From positions 1-26,679 of the forward strand of contig JACETS010000013.1 of NCBI GenBank assembly GCA_013911195.1: a stretch of DNA of 26,679 bases, in the 5' to 3' direction. Both the position numbers and the translations under genes were made by a program. This document shows, one piece after another, positions 1-8,751 of the stretch. This stretch comes from Verrucomicrobiales bacterium. GTDB taxonomy: Bacteria > Verrucomicrobiota > Verrucomicrobiia > Verrucomicrobiales > DEV007. Positions within the stretch are counted from its first letter, which is position 1; every line of letters begins with the position of its first letter. A model generated the notes under the pieces. It did not search any database, was not told the origin of the DNA, and saw only the letters and a list, made by a program, of their open reading frames with translations.

Positions 1-3000
1 GATAAGGAGGCGCTCAATAAATACTCTGAAGGTATTATTTGTTTAAGTGGTTGTATTAAGGGTGAGATTAATTACTGGATTCAGCAGGACCAGCTAAAGA
101 TAGCTAGAGAAAAACTATCCGAGTATGTGGACATTTATGGCAAGGATGATTTTTACCTTGAAATGCATGACCATGGGATGGATCAGCAGCGAATTTGTAA
201 TCGGCAGCTTTTGGAATTTTGTGGAGAATTTTCCCTGAAGCCGGTAGCAGCAAATGATGTTCATTTTCTAAATAGAAAAGACCACGAGGCACATGATGTT
301 CTTATTTGTATTGGGACGGGGAAGATGGTGCTTGATGAAAATAGGATGCGTTATTCACCAGAAGTCCACTTTAAAACAGCACGTGAAATGCGACAGCTTT
401 TCAAAGAAGTTCCCGTTGCTTGTGATAATACTTTAGAAATTGCCGAAAAAATTAATTTTGATTTAGTTTTAGATTCCACGAGTTCTGAAAGATATCCAGA
501 GTATGAGGTTAATTTGGCCTCCTCGAGAGAGGACTATTTTAGAGAACTTTGTGAAGAAGGGCTCATTGAAAGGTATGGATCTGAAAGGGCTAAAAATGAT
601 GAGGAGCTTAGAAATAGGTTAGATTATGAGATAGGTATTATGGAGCGTATGGGATTTGTTTCCTACTTCCTGATTACTTGGGACTTCATTAAGTGGGCTA
701 AGGATAATAAAATACCAGTTGGTCCAGGCCGTGGTTCTGCTGCTGGCTCATTGGTCGCTTATGTCCTAGGAATTACCGATCTTGATCCTTTACGTTATGG
801 ATTAATTTTTGAGAGATTTTTAAATCCTGAACGAGTAAGCCCTCCCGATGTTGATGTCGATTTCTGTCAGACACGAAGGCCTGAAGTAATTGAGTATGTC
901 AGACAGAAGTATGGAGAGAAATGTGTTTCCCACATTATTACCTTTGGAACACTTGGAGCAAAAAGCGTTGTTAGGGACGTTGGTAGGGTTATGGGTTGGA
1001 GTTATGGTGAGGCTGATAGAATTGCTAAGATGATACCCAATGAGTTGGGAATTACTTTGACTTCGGCTAGGAAGAAAAACCCAGAACTTAAAGAGGCCAT
1101 TGCGTCAGAGCCTGCTACCGAACAGTTATGGGAGTATTCAACATTTCTAGAAGGTCTGACTCGTGGCGTTGGTATTCATGCAGCCGGCATTGTCATTGGA
1201 GACTGCGAACTTGATGTGCACGTCCCTTTAACACGAGGCAACGAAAATGAGGTAGTTACGCAGTATGCAATGAAACCGCTTACTGACTTAGGTATGCTAA
1301 AAATGGATTTCCTTGGTCTTAAAACGTTAACGGTCATCCAGGATGCAGTCGATTTGATTAACAGAGAGGGGACGGATTTTGATATTTCCAATATACCTAT
1401 TGATGACAAGAAAACATTTGAGCTGCTAAATGCTGGTGAAACATGTGGAGTTTTTCAATTGGAATCTGGAGGAATGGTGGCCCTGTGTAAACAATTTGGA
1501 GTTAATAAGATTGAAGATATTATTGCTTTGATAGCCCTATACCGACCAGGGCCAATGGAGTTGATTCCGGATTTCATTGACCGAAAAAAAGGTAAGAAAA
1601 AAGTCGAATACTTGCACCCGCTTCTTGAGGAGGTTTCAAAGGAAACGCATGGTATTTTGATATATCAAGAGCAGGTTCAAAAAGCTGCTAACGTTCTTGC
1701 AGGATATAGTCTTGGAGATGCTGACTTGCTGCGGCGTGCTATGGGTAAAAAAGACCCCGATGAAATGGCCAAACAAAGAACAATTTTTGTTGAAGGCTGT
1801 AAAAATTATAATGAAATTTCCGAAAAGAAAGCCAACGGAATTTTTGATCTTTTGGAAAAGTTCGCAGGTTATGGTTTTAATAAATCACACTCTGCGGCGT
1901 ATGGACTAATTAGTTATCAAACTGCTTATTTAAAAGCCAACTACCCGGTCGAGTTCATGTCTGCACTTCTTTCCAATGAAATTAACAATACTGATAAAAT
2001 TTCAGTATTTGTTGAGGAGTGTAAATCCATGGGGATTAAAGTTTTACCACCTGACGTCAATAAGAGTTATCTCAAGTTTTCTCCGGAAGATAGTGGTGAT
2101 GGAAGGTTGTCCTCCATCAGGTATGGCCTAGCGGCAATAAAAAACGTGGGTTCAGCGGCAATGAATTTGGCGGTTAATGAAAGAGCCGAGTCCGGTGATT
2201 ACTTGTCGGCTGATGATTTTGCCAGGCGGCTCGAGTCAAGATCAGTTAACAAAAAAATTCTTGAGTCCTTAACCAAAGCCGGGGCTTTCGATTTTTCAGG
2301 AGAAGAGCGTGCCAGTATATTTGCTAGAGTAGACTCGATCATTTCTGCGGCCTCTCTTGCACACAAAGATCGAATTTCAGGTCAAACTTCTTTATTTGAT
2401 GAGGACACTGATTACGGTTCTGCTCAAATTGGCCTCAACAACAACACTCTTGTTGAGTTTGAGCCTTGGAGTGAGGATGAGATTTTGGCTGCTGAGCGTG
2501 AATTGTTAGGTTTCTATGTAACAGGACACCCCCTTAACCCATATCGTTCACTTTTTGCCAAAGGAAGTTATAAAAGATTATCTGAATTACAGGATCTAAG
2601 AGAAAATAAAAAATATAACTTCATGGGAAGAATAGCTGGGGTCGAAAAAATGTTTACCAAGAAAGCAGGAAAGCCTTTTGCTAAATTAAACTTTGAGGAA
2701 TTTACGGGCCAGACTGAGGTGATGGTGTGGAGTGAAGTTTTTGTAAAATCAACAGAAGTTCTTCAAACAGGAGCTGTGATCGAATTGTTGGCGAAGGTAG
2801 AATTAGATTCTCGTACGGAAACTAAGAGGTTAACTGCTGAAAAAATTAAAACTATTAGTAAACCCTCCGAGTCTTCAAATCAGCCTGATGAGAATTTGAA
2901 TAACAACAGTTCTTATCAAAATGGATCAACACCTCATCCTGCTCAAGAGGAGCAATTAGTTCTTAATGTTTATCTTAGGAGCGGCGTTCATGACTCAAGC

Positions 3001-3168
3001 GACCTTTATAAAATTAGAGACGTACTAATTGCTCATCCTGGATCTGATTCGGTTGGTATAAGTTATACAGCAAGTAACGGTAATTCAATATGGCTAGATC
3101 CCGGATCTCGATACTCGGTTAATGATAATGAACAGTTGAGAGCTGAACTAGCGACTTGGTTAAAGTGA
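1..3168 (+). CDS. dnaE: DNA polymerase III subunit alpha, 5' truncated by window edge
   Basis: This is the catalytic alpha subunit of the replicative DNA polymerase III (C family). The frame is open from base 1, so the true start lies left of the window; 1055 residues are visible and roughly the first 100-150, including most of the PHP domain, are missing. The GTG at 127 is an internal valine codon, not a start. The start of the visible part (LSGCIKGEI) matches the PHP region. The polymerase core carries the PDVDVDF motif at 844-864 with the paired catalytic aspartates, and the PDFIDRKKG segment at 1567-1593 with the third acidic position. ALYRPGPME and GYGFNKSHSAAYG blocks, a C-terminal OB fold (from about 2617) and a short C-terminal domain follow. 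It lies 25 bases upstream of a glycosyltransferase gene in the same direction, with no terminator between them. Confidence 0.97.
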   Translation, partial: DKEALNKYSEGIICLSGCIKGEINYWIQQDQLKIAREKLSEYVDIYGKDDFYLEMHDHGMDQQRICNRQLLEFCGEFSLKPVAANDVHFLNRKDHEAHDVLICIGTGKMVLDENRMRYSPEVHFKTAREMRQLFKEVPVACDNTLEIAEKINFDLVLDSTSSERYPEYEVNLASSREDYFRELCEEGLIERYGSERAKNDEELRNRLDYEIGIMERMGFVSYFLITWDFIKWAKDNKIPVGPGRGSAAGSLVAYVLGITDLDPLRYGLIFERFLNPERVSPPDVDVDFCQTRRPEVIEYVRQKYGEKCVSHIITFGTLGAKSVVRDVGRVMGWSYGEADRIAKMIPNELGITLTSARKKNPELKEAIASEPATEQLWEYSTFLEGLTRGVGIHAAGIVIGDCELDVHVPLTRGNENEVVTQYAMKPLTDLGMLKMDFLGLKTLTVIQDAVDLINREGTDFDISNIPIDDKKTFELLNAGETCGVFQLESGGMVALCKQFGVNKIEDIIALIALYRPGPMELIPDFIDRKKGKKKVEYLHPLLEEVSKETHGILIYQEQVQKAANVLAGYSLGDADLLRRAMGKKDPDEMAKQRTIFVEGCKNYNEISEKKANGIFDLLEKFAGYGFNKSHSAAYGLISYQTAYLKANYPVEFMSALLSNEINNTDKISVFVEECKSMGIKVLPPDVNKSYLKFSPEDSGDGRLSSIRYGLAAIKNVGSAAMNLAVNERAESGDYLSADDFARRLESRSVNKKILESLTKAGAFDFSGEERASIFARVDSIISAASLAHKDRISGQTSLFDEDTDYGSAQIGLNNNTLVEFEPWSEDEILAAERELLGFYVTGHPLNPYRSLFAKGSYKRLSELQDLRENKKYNFMGRIAGVEKMFTKKAGKPFAKLNFEEFTGQTEVMVWSEVFVKSTEVLQTGAVIELLAKVELDSRTETKRLTAEKIKTISKPSESSNQPDENLNNNSSYQNGSTPHPAQEEQLVLNVYLRSGVHDSSDLYKIRDVLIAHPGSDSVGISYTASNGNSIWLDPGSRYSVNDNEQLRAELATWLK

Positions 3169-3193
3169 ATCCCATTATTACTTGTGGTAATGA

Positions 3194-4054
3194 GTGTCAA
3201 CCAGTGCGAGTGTGGATACATTGAATAATTCAATGAACAGTGCTGATGGTGTTTCCCAACCTAATGATAGAGTGAACGTGTTAGGTGTGGGGATAAGTCC
3301 AGTGAACTTAGATACTGCTGAGGATTTGATATTTAATGCGATAGATTCTGGTCAACAAGGGTATGTTGGGGTGACAGGTGTTCATGGTGTTAGTGAGGCA
3401 CAAAATGATTCAAAATTTAAAGATATTTTAAATAATACATTTATTAACACTCCTGATGGAATGCCAATGGTTTGGTATGCTCGGCTTTATGGCTTTGAAA
3501 AAGTTTCAAGAGTTTATGGGCCTGATCTTATGCTGAACATTTGTGCTCGCTCGGTTGATCGCAAAGTTAAACATTTCTTCTATGGAGGTAGAGAAGGTGT
3601 TGCGGAAACATTAAAAGAAAAATTGGAGAAAAAATTTCCGGGTCTTGAAGTAGTAGGTACCTATACGCCTCCGTTCAGACCACTTACAGAGGAGGAGGAA
3701 ATTGAAGTTCGAAATTTAATTAATAATTCAGGAGCTCATTGTGTTTGGGTTGGCCTAAGCACCCCAAAACAAGAGAAGTTTATGAGTGGTTTTTTAAATA
3801 GATTTGGTGCAAATGAGTCGGGAGATTCAAGCCTCAAGGGTCCAAAATTTTTTTTTGGTGTAGGAGCTGCATTTGATTTTCATGCTGGATTAATACCACA
3901 AGCACCCGCTTGGATGCAGAAAAGTGGTTTGGAATGGCTTTACCGCTTATACAAAGAGCCCAAAAGATTATGGAAAAGGTACCTGAAGAATAACCCTCTT
4001 TTTTTGTTTAGGGCCTTATTACAGATTTTTGGTGTAAAGAAGTATACCTTATAA
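3194..4054 (+). CDS. WecG/TagA/CpsF family glycosyltransferase (GT26)
   Basis: This 286-residue protein is predicted to transfer a sugar such as N-acetylmannosamine or its uronate onto a lipid-linked acceptor at the inner membrane face. Family motifs run through it: VTGVHG at residues 60-65, TPDGMPMVW from 87 with the likely catalytic aspartate D88, FFYGGREG at 128-135, VWVGLSTPKQEKFM at 184-197, and GVGAAFDFHAG followed by LEWLYRL and PKRLWKRYL near the C terminus. The usual interface-targeting tail is present. The start is GTG with no clear ribosome binding site; an in-frame ATG at 3233 is an alternative because the first 25 residues look non-conserved. A short inverted repeat (ATTAC/GTAAT, 3177-3191) sits just before the start. 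It pairs logically with the UDP-GlcNAc 2-epimerase at 6538, which could supply its donor precursor. The donor itself is inferred. Confidence 0.93.
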   Translation: MSTSASVDTLNNSMNSADGVSQPNDRVNVLGVGISPVNLDTAEDLIFNAIDSGQQGYVGVTGVHGVSEAQNDSKFKDILNNTFINTPDGMPMVWYARLYGFEKVSRVYGPDLMLNICARSVDRKVKHFFYGGREGVAETLKEKLEKKFPGLEVVGTYTPPFRPLTEEEEIEVRNLINNSGAHCVWVGLSTPKQEKFMSGFLNRFGANESGDSSLKGPKFFFGVGAAFDFHAGLIPQAPAWMQKSGLEWLYRLYKEPKRLWKRYLKNNPLFLFRALLQIFGVKKYTL

Positions 4055-4129
4055 TCTCTAAAAACTACAGCCTCTTAATTTTTAAATCGATTCCTTGGCT
4101 CAAAGTATTAATTAGAATAGATTAAGGTC

Positions 4130-5041
4130 ATGAATAAGTTAGCAAGGTTTTTGTGGATTAGCTGCTCATTAATTATGATTAGCACTTTGTCTAATGCGGA
4201 CGAGTCTGAATTAGCAAAACTTAAAAACGGATTTACTAAGAAAGTTAACAGTGTCTTGCTGCCGTTGGCTAAAAGACACAAAAGCGCTCTTCTAAATTTA
4301 GAAAAAAGCCTCGCGAATATTTCAGAGGTTGAACAAGCTCTGTTAGTTAGAGAAGAGAGGCTACGCATTTCGGAAATGGAGTTTATAGATTTAATTGGTG
4401 ATATTCCGGAATCTCCTGAAAAACTGAGATCTCAAGCTCAAAGATTTAATCGGGAAGCCTTATCTGCTATAAGAACCTGGGAAAAAAAATATGAGCAGGC
4501 TCTTGTTAGCCTTGAATCACGACTTACTAGATTAGGTAAATTGAATGATGCGCTACTTGTTAAAAATGAACTGATATATTTCAGAAGAAAAGTGGATTCT
4601 AGGAACAAAAAAAATATAGCTGACAGTTCTGATAAGGTGAATGAATTAGATTTCGCTCTCGCATCCAAAGGTGCTACCGCTAAAGCTTATAAGGGTGGAA
4701 ATTTTTTGATTGATGGTGACCTAAAGCATAGTGGCAGTGAAGGGTTTGCATGGGGTTTGTGTCCCGCGGATTTTGTAATTGCTTTTCCTAAAGTTACAAA
4801 GATTCAAGAAATTAATTTTCTCTTATATGATCAGGACAAATCAAGGGAGTACCTTTATCAATTATTTGTTATGCGTAAAGATGGCGGTGAATGGGAGCTC
4901 GTTGCGGACCATTCAAAAAAACCATCGAAGGGTTGGCAGAATCACAAATTTAATCCAGTTGCTCTAAAAAGTATTAAAGTTAAAGGTATATTCAACTCAG
5001 CCAATAAAAACTTTCAAATTGTCGAAGTAGTAGCCCGTTAA
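4130..5041 (+). CDS. Secreted helical-repeat protein with discoidin-like C-terminal domain, unknown function
   Basis: I do not recognise a named gene here. Residues 1-23 form a signal peptide (hydrophobic core followed by SNA, cleavage before D24), so export is expected. Residues about 24-160 are helical and charged. They hold two related segments, HKSALLNLEKSL...ALLVREE at 50-77 and YEQALVSLESRL...ALLVKNE at 121-148, a pattern I associate with secreted PVC proteins of unknown role. Residues about 185-303 look beta-rich and resemble an F5/8 type C (discoidin) carbohydrate-binding fold: an INFLLYDQD strand, a WELVADHSKKPSKGWQ loop and a closing FQIVEVVA strand. The ATG has a weak AAGG five bases upstream. 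The gene sits between the WecG-like transferase and the flippase with only 3 bases before the latter, so it is probably cotranscribed. A periplasmic or cell-surface glycan-binding role is inference. Confidence 0.85.
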   Translation: MNKLARFLWISCSLIMISTLSNADESELAKLKNGFTKKVNSVLLPLAKRHKSALLNLEKSLANISEVEQALLVREERLRISEMEFIDLIGDIPESPEKLRSQAQRFNREALSAIRTWEKKYEQALVSLESRLTRLGKLNDALLVKNELIYFRRKVDSRNKKNIADSSDKVNELDFALASKGATAKAYKGGNFLIDGDLKHSGSEGFAWGLCPADFVIAFPKVTKIQEINFLLYDQDKSREYLYQLFVMRKDGGEWELVADHSKKPSKGWQNHKFNPVALKSIKVKGIFNSANKNFQIVEVVAR

Positions 5042-5044
5042 TTA

Positions 5045-6523
5045 ATGTCAAGGATTCTGAAAACGGCTTACCTATCAGGGTCACAAGTCGTAACGACGCT
5101 TTCCACTCTAATAATTGCTGCTGTTTTATCCAGAGTATTAGAATCTAAAGCTGATTATGGAACATACCAACAAACTTTACTTGTCTATACTTTTTTAGCT
5201 CCACTACTAGCCCTAGGGCTCCCAGCTGCATCGTTTTATTTTTGTTCGAAAAGTGGCAGTAATCATAGATTGATTTTTTTTAATGCATTGATACTGATTG
5301 TCTCTGTTTCGTTAGTTTTTGGCATTTTCTGTATAACAATAGGCAAAAGCTATATTCCCAATTTATTTAACAACTCGGACCTGGAGCAAACGATTCCCTG
5401 GCTTGCAATTTATGGTCCAGCAACTCTTCTGGTTTTATACGCTTCCTCATTCTTGGTGGCCATAGATTACGCAAAAATCAGTGCAATCCTTACTATTCTG
5501 TTCAGAGTTTTTTTGGCTACAAGTGTGATCCTTGTATTGCTTTTTTCATCTCGCTTGGAATTGATAATTAGCGTTCAATCATATGTAATATTGTTTGGAG
5601 CTCTGATAGGTATATTTTTGGTTTATCGATATTCTAATAATAAAGAAAAAACCAGGTCATCTGTTTCTATAAAAAATATCAATGATCAGTTAAAATATGC
5701 CGTGCCATTGGGTCTGGGTGCAATGCTGGAAGGAATGGCTTTGGCAATCGATCGATTAATGGTTTCTGCTTTGCTCAAGCCAGAGGAGTATGCCGTCTTT
5801 GTTAATGGGGCAATGGAAATTCCCTTGATTGCTGCAATAACTGTTGCGGCAGGCGCCGTAATTTTGCCCGAAATCGTAAAGGCTTTTGAAAATAAAAATT
5901 CATCTGAAGCCCTAGATCTTTGGCAGCTTATGGTAAGGAGGGTGACTATTATTCTACTACCTGCAGGTCTTTTATTTTATCTAATTTCACAAGAGCTAAT
6001 GATTATATTATATTCGGACAAGTTTAAGGATAGTGTTGAGCCTTTTCGAATTTATATGCTTATGTTACCTGCAAGAGTGGCATATTTTGGGATGTTATTT
6101 CAAGCTGCCGGTAAAACTAGGCTTGTTCTTTATAGGGCAATAATAACGCTGAGCTTGAATACAATAATAACCTATTTTCTTGTTCGAAAGTTTGGTATGG
6201 CTGGAGCTGCTTGGGGAACAGTTGCGGTTGTATGGCTATTTGTGGTTCCTTATTGCGTGTTAGTTTGTTCAAAGATTACAAATGTAAGATGGTACAAGCT
6301 GCTTCCTTATAGATATATTTTTTCAGTTGGCATAGTCTCTTTTTCGGTAGCCCTTATTGTCTGGTTAATATCTGGTCTGGTTGGATTTCAGAACGTATTT
6401 ATTATTACCTTTTTAAAAGGATCCGCATATTGCGCTTTAGTTGTTGCATCAATGTTTTTATTTTTTCGAAATGACTGCATCCACATCTATAAGCAATTGA
6501 TGTCTAAAATAATTAAAAATTGA
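5045..6523 (+). CDS. Wzx-like polysaccharide flippase (MOP/MATE superfamily)
   Basis: This 492-residue, strongly hydrophobic protein has about 12-14 predicted membrane segments, the usual size and topology of the polysaccharide biosynthesis (Wzx/RfbX) branch of the MOP superfamily. The N terminus (residues 1-45) has the family look: a short basic lead, a first helix, then VLSRVLESKADYGTYQQ, where an amphipathic loop precedes helix 2. A second recognisable block is KYAVPLGLGAMLEGMALAIDRLMVS near the start of the second half, with GAAWGTVAVVWLFVVPY later. Its predicted role is flipping a lipid-linked oligosaccharide repeat across the inner membrane for the polymerase or ligase proteins encoded at 12652 and 16067. 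It starts 3 bases after the preceding gene and is followed within 14 bases by the epimerase. The specific substrate cannot be read from sequence. Confidence 0.92.
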   Translation: MSRILKTAYLSGSQVVTTLSTLIIAAVLSRVLESKADYGTYQQTLLVYTFLAPLLALGLPAASFYFCSKSGSNHRLIFFNALILIVSVSLVFGIFCITIGKSYIPNLFNNSDLEQTIPWLAIYGPATLLVLYASSFLVAIDYAKISAILTILFRVFLATSVILVLLFSSRLELIISVQSYVILFGALIGIFLVYRYSNNKEKTRSSVSIKNINDQLKYAVPLGLGAMLEGMALAIDRLMVSALLKPEEYAVFVNGAMEIPLIAAITVAAGAVILPEIVKAFENKNSSEALDLWQLMVRRVTIILLPAGLLFYLISQELMIILYSDKFKDSVEPFRIYMLMLPARVAYFGMLFQAAGKTRLVLYRAIITLSLNTIITYFLVRKFGMAGAAWGTVAVVWLFVVPYCVLVCSKITNVRWYKLLPYRYIFSVGIVSFSVALIVWLISGLVGFQNVFIITFLKGSAYCALVVASMFLFFRNDCIHIYKQLMSKIIKN

Positions 6524-6537
6524 GAAAATTTGATAAA

Positions 6538-7608
6538 ATGAAGTGCGTTACAATTATTGGAGCAAGACCACAATTCATCAAGGCGGCGCCAATGAGCTCG
6601 GCAATGATTAATGCAGGTCTTGAGGAAGTTTTGATTCATACTGGACAGCATTTTGATCATGAAATGTCCCAGGTTTTTTTTGATGAGCTCAATATACCAT
6701 CACCCAAATATAATTTAGATGTTTCAGGGGGTTCTCATGCTCAAATGACTGGTAGAATGCTCGGTGCCATCGAGAGTAAAATAATTGAAGAAAGCCCTGA
6801 TTGTGTGCTCGTCTATGGGGACACTAATTCAACGTTATCCGGGAGTTTGGCTGCAGCTAAACTACACATACCTGTAGTTCATATGGAAGCTGGCATTAGA
6901 AGTTTTAATAAAAAAATGCCTGAGGAGATAAATCGAGTGATTACGGATCACTTGTCATCACTATTGTTGTGTCCCAGTGATACCGCTGTTACAAATCTCA
7001 AAAATGAGGGTATTCAAAATGGGGTGATAAATGTTGGAGACATCATGATGGATGCTGCCAAAAAGGCGAATAAAATTGTCTCAAGCGGTGAAGGTTTTTT
7101 ACCAAAAATAGAGGGGTTTGATTTTTCTGCTCAATTTGACCTATTAACACTTCATCGGGCTGAAAATACAGACGATAGGCAAAGAATGGAAAATATCCTT
7201 CGAGGATTGGAATCCACAGAGAGAGCTATTCTTTTTCCTATCCATCCAAGAACAAGAAAAAAAATTGATGAACTCAATTTAACTATTCCAAATAAAGTGA
7301 AGATTTGTCAGCCTCTAAGTTATCTCTCCATGTCTGCTGTCCTAAGTCGTTGTGTTAAAGTTATCACTGATTCAGGGGGGCTTCAAAAAGAGGCTTATTG
7401 GGCGAAAAAACCTTGTATCACTTTGAGAGATGAAACTGAATGGGTAGAAACTCTTGAGGAAGGTGCAAATTGTTTGGTAGGCGCACAAGCTGACAATATT
7501 AGTGATGCCTTAAACTCAAAAAATGAAATAATATTCTCTGATAATTTGTATGGTGATGGTAAATCTGCTCCTTCTTCTGTAGAAAAAATAATTAATTTTT
7601 TTTCCTGA
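6538..7608 (+). CDS. wecB: UDP-N-acetylglucosamine 2-epimerase, non-hydrolysing (WecB type)
   Basis: The enzyme interconverts UDP-GlcNAc and UDP-ManNAc (or a related diacetamido sugar) in the cytoplasm. With the ATG at 6538 the protein has 356 residues, and the active-site positions fall at R10, K15, D95, E117 and E130, with H206 in TLHRAEN and the DSGG donor-binding loop at 278-281. Several of these coincide in number with E. coli WecB, which supports this start over the in-frame TTG at 6520 that overlaps the flippase stop. The RDETEWVE stretch at 298-305 differs from the RDTTERPE of classic WecB and recalls WbpI-type diacetamido-glucuronate epimerases, so the exact substrate is open. No Shine-Dalgarno is visible. 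It probably supplies the donor precursor for the WecG-like transferase in the same locus. Confidence 0.94.
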   Translation: MKCVTIIGARPQFIKAAPMSSAMINAGLEEVLIHTGQHFDHEMSQVFFDELNIPSPKYNLDVSGGSHAQMTGRMLGAIESKIIEESPDCVLVYGDTNSTLSGSLAAAKLHIPVVHMEAGIRSFNKKMPEEINRVITDHLSSLLLCPSDTAVTNLKNEGIQNGVINVGDIMMDAAKKANKIVSSGEGFLPKIEGFDFSAQFDLLTLHRAENTDDRQRMENILRGLESTERAILFPIHPRTRKKIDELNLTIPNKVKICQPLSYLSMSAVLSRCVKVITDSGGLQKEAYWAKKPCITLRDETEWVETLEEGANCLVGAQADNISDALNSKNEIIFSDNLYGDGKSAPSSVEKIINFFS

Positions 7609-7618
7609 AATATTGATT

Positions 7619-7635
7619 TTTACAATAATTGTAAA
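7619..7635. repeat. Inverted repeat directly before the GT4-like gene
   Basis: The sequence has arms of 8 bases (TTTACAAT and ATTGTAAA) around a single central A, and its last base is the first base of the start codon of the gene at 7635. The core TTACAATAATTGTAA is nearly all A/T, so chance is not excluded. Its shape suits a dimeric DNA-binding protein better than an RNA hairpin because there is no room for a loop. Confidence 0.5.
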
Positions 7636-8750
7636 TGCGAATTGCCTATATAATTACGTGGAACCTTGGTCATAATGATGGAGTCACCAGAAAGGTACTC
7701 AGGCAAGCTAAAGAGTGGAAAGATTTGGGTCATCAAGTAGAAATATTTTGTGCTACTGAGGAGATTGTTAAGCCTGTCAAAGGGGTTACTTTTTTTAAAA
7801 AAGATCGGGTTTGGAGTTCTGTTTTCGCTGCATTAAAAAATCGAAAAATTTACAATACACTTTGTGATGAAGTTATGAGTTATAGCCCGGATTTAGTTTA
7901 CTTACGATGGGAGTTTCATAAAAGCCCCTTAAGCAAATTGATGAAGAAGATCCCTACCATCATTGAAATAAATACTTTTTTCCAAGGTGAATTTAAAAGG
8001 AGATCGAAAGAAAACTGGATAGAGAGAATCAGATATTGGTATTATCTACTAACTTACAAAAATTTTGATAAATTTTGTTCAGGTTTTGTTTCAGTATGTA
8101 AAGAATATCTTGAATTAGGCCAATACAAGAAATTGGATAAGCCTTATTGTTATATCCCTAATTCTATTCCAGTCGATAAAGATCAGAAACCAGTTGATTA
8201 CTTAGCTGGAGACTCCTCGATTCCTAGGTTAGTGTTTATCAGTTCAGGTATACAGCCATGGCACGGTTTAAATAACTTAATTGAATTAGCTGAAAAAACT
8301 GTAGGTGATCTGGAATTTGATTTGATTACTGGATTTGATGCAGGTTTTCTTGAGTTCCCGGAAAATATCAAAGTGTACCCTTTTCTGGAAAAAGATGAGT
8401 TTTTAGAGGTCTTTAAAAATTCAGTAGCTGGAATTGGATCAGCAGGCTTGTATGAAAATGGTATGAATGAGGCTTGTGTTCTTAAGGTTAGGGAATATTT
8501 GTCCGCTGGATTACCAGTTATAGTGCCTTATAAAGATACGGCTTTTTTGGATAATAAACCACCAGAATGGTTTCTTGAACTTCCCAATGAGCCTAGTTCT
8601 TTAGCCAAGAATAAAGATGAAATAATTGAGTTTGTTTCAAAAATGCGAGGACTAAGAGTACAAACTAATGAGGTTGTTCCATATATTAGTAGTGAAAGAT
8701 GGGAGTCTGAAAGAGTGAATTTTTTCAAAAAAGTGCTTAAATTAAATTGA
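7635..8750 (+). CDS. Glycosyltransferase, GT4-like (GT-B fold)
   Basis: This 371-residue protein is predicted to be a cytoplasmic or membrane-associated sugar transferase. The N-terminal half has the Rossmann-like start MRIAYIITWNLGHNDGVTRK and the helix RQAKEWKDLGHQVEIFCA expected of family 4 transferases. The C-terminal half opens with RLVFISSGIQPWHGLNNLIELA, a nucleotide-sugar-domain beta-alpha unit, and has an E-x7-E pair at E279 and E287 followed by YLSAGLPVIVPYKD. Similarity elsewhere looks weak, so a divergent family is possible and donor and acceptor are unknown. The start codon abuts an 8-base-arm inverted repeat (7619-7635). The following secreted-protein gene starts one base after its stop, pointing to translational coupling. 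Confidence 0.85.
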   Translation: MRIAYIITWNLGHNDGVTRKVLRQAKEWKDLGHQVEIFCATEEIVKPVKGVTFFKKDRVWSSVFAALKNRKIYNTLCDEVMSYSPDLVYLRWEFHKSPLSKLMKKIPTIIEINTFFQGEFKRRSKENWIERIRYWYYLLTYKNFDKFCSGFVSVCKEYLELGQYKKLDKPYCYIPNSIPVDKDQKPVDYLAGDSSIPRLVFISSGIQPWHGLNNLIELAEKTVGDLEFDLITGFDAGFLEFPENIKVYPFLEKDEFLEVFKNSVAGIGSAGLYENGMNEACVLKVREYLSAGLPVIVPYKDTAFLDNKPPEWFLELPNEPSSLAKNKDEIIEFVSKMRGLRVQTNEVVPYISSERWESERVNFFKKVLKLN

Positions 8751-8751
8751 T

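Noticed and set aside
127..129. GTG as the start of dnaE
   Set aside because: The frame is open to base 1 and the 42 upstream codons encode conserved DnaE sequence (LSGCIKGEI), so this is an internal valine.
6520..6522. TTG as the start of the WecB-type epimerase
   Set aside because: The ATG at 6538 puts active-site residues at R10, K15, D95 and E117 as in E. coli WecB, so the six extra residues are unlikely.
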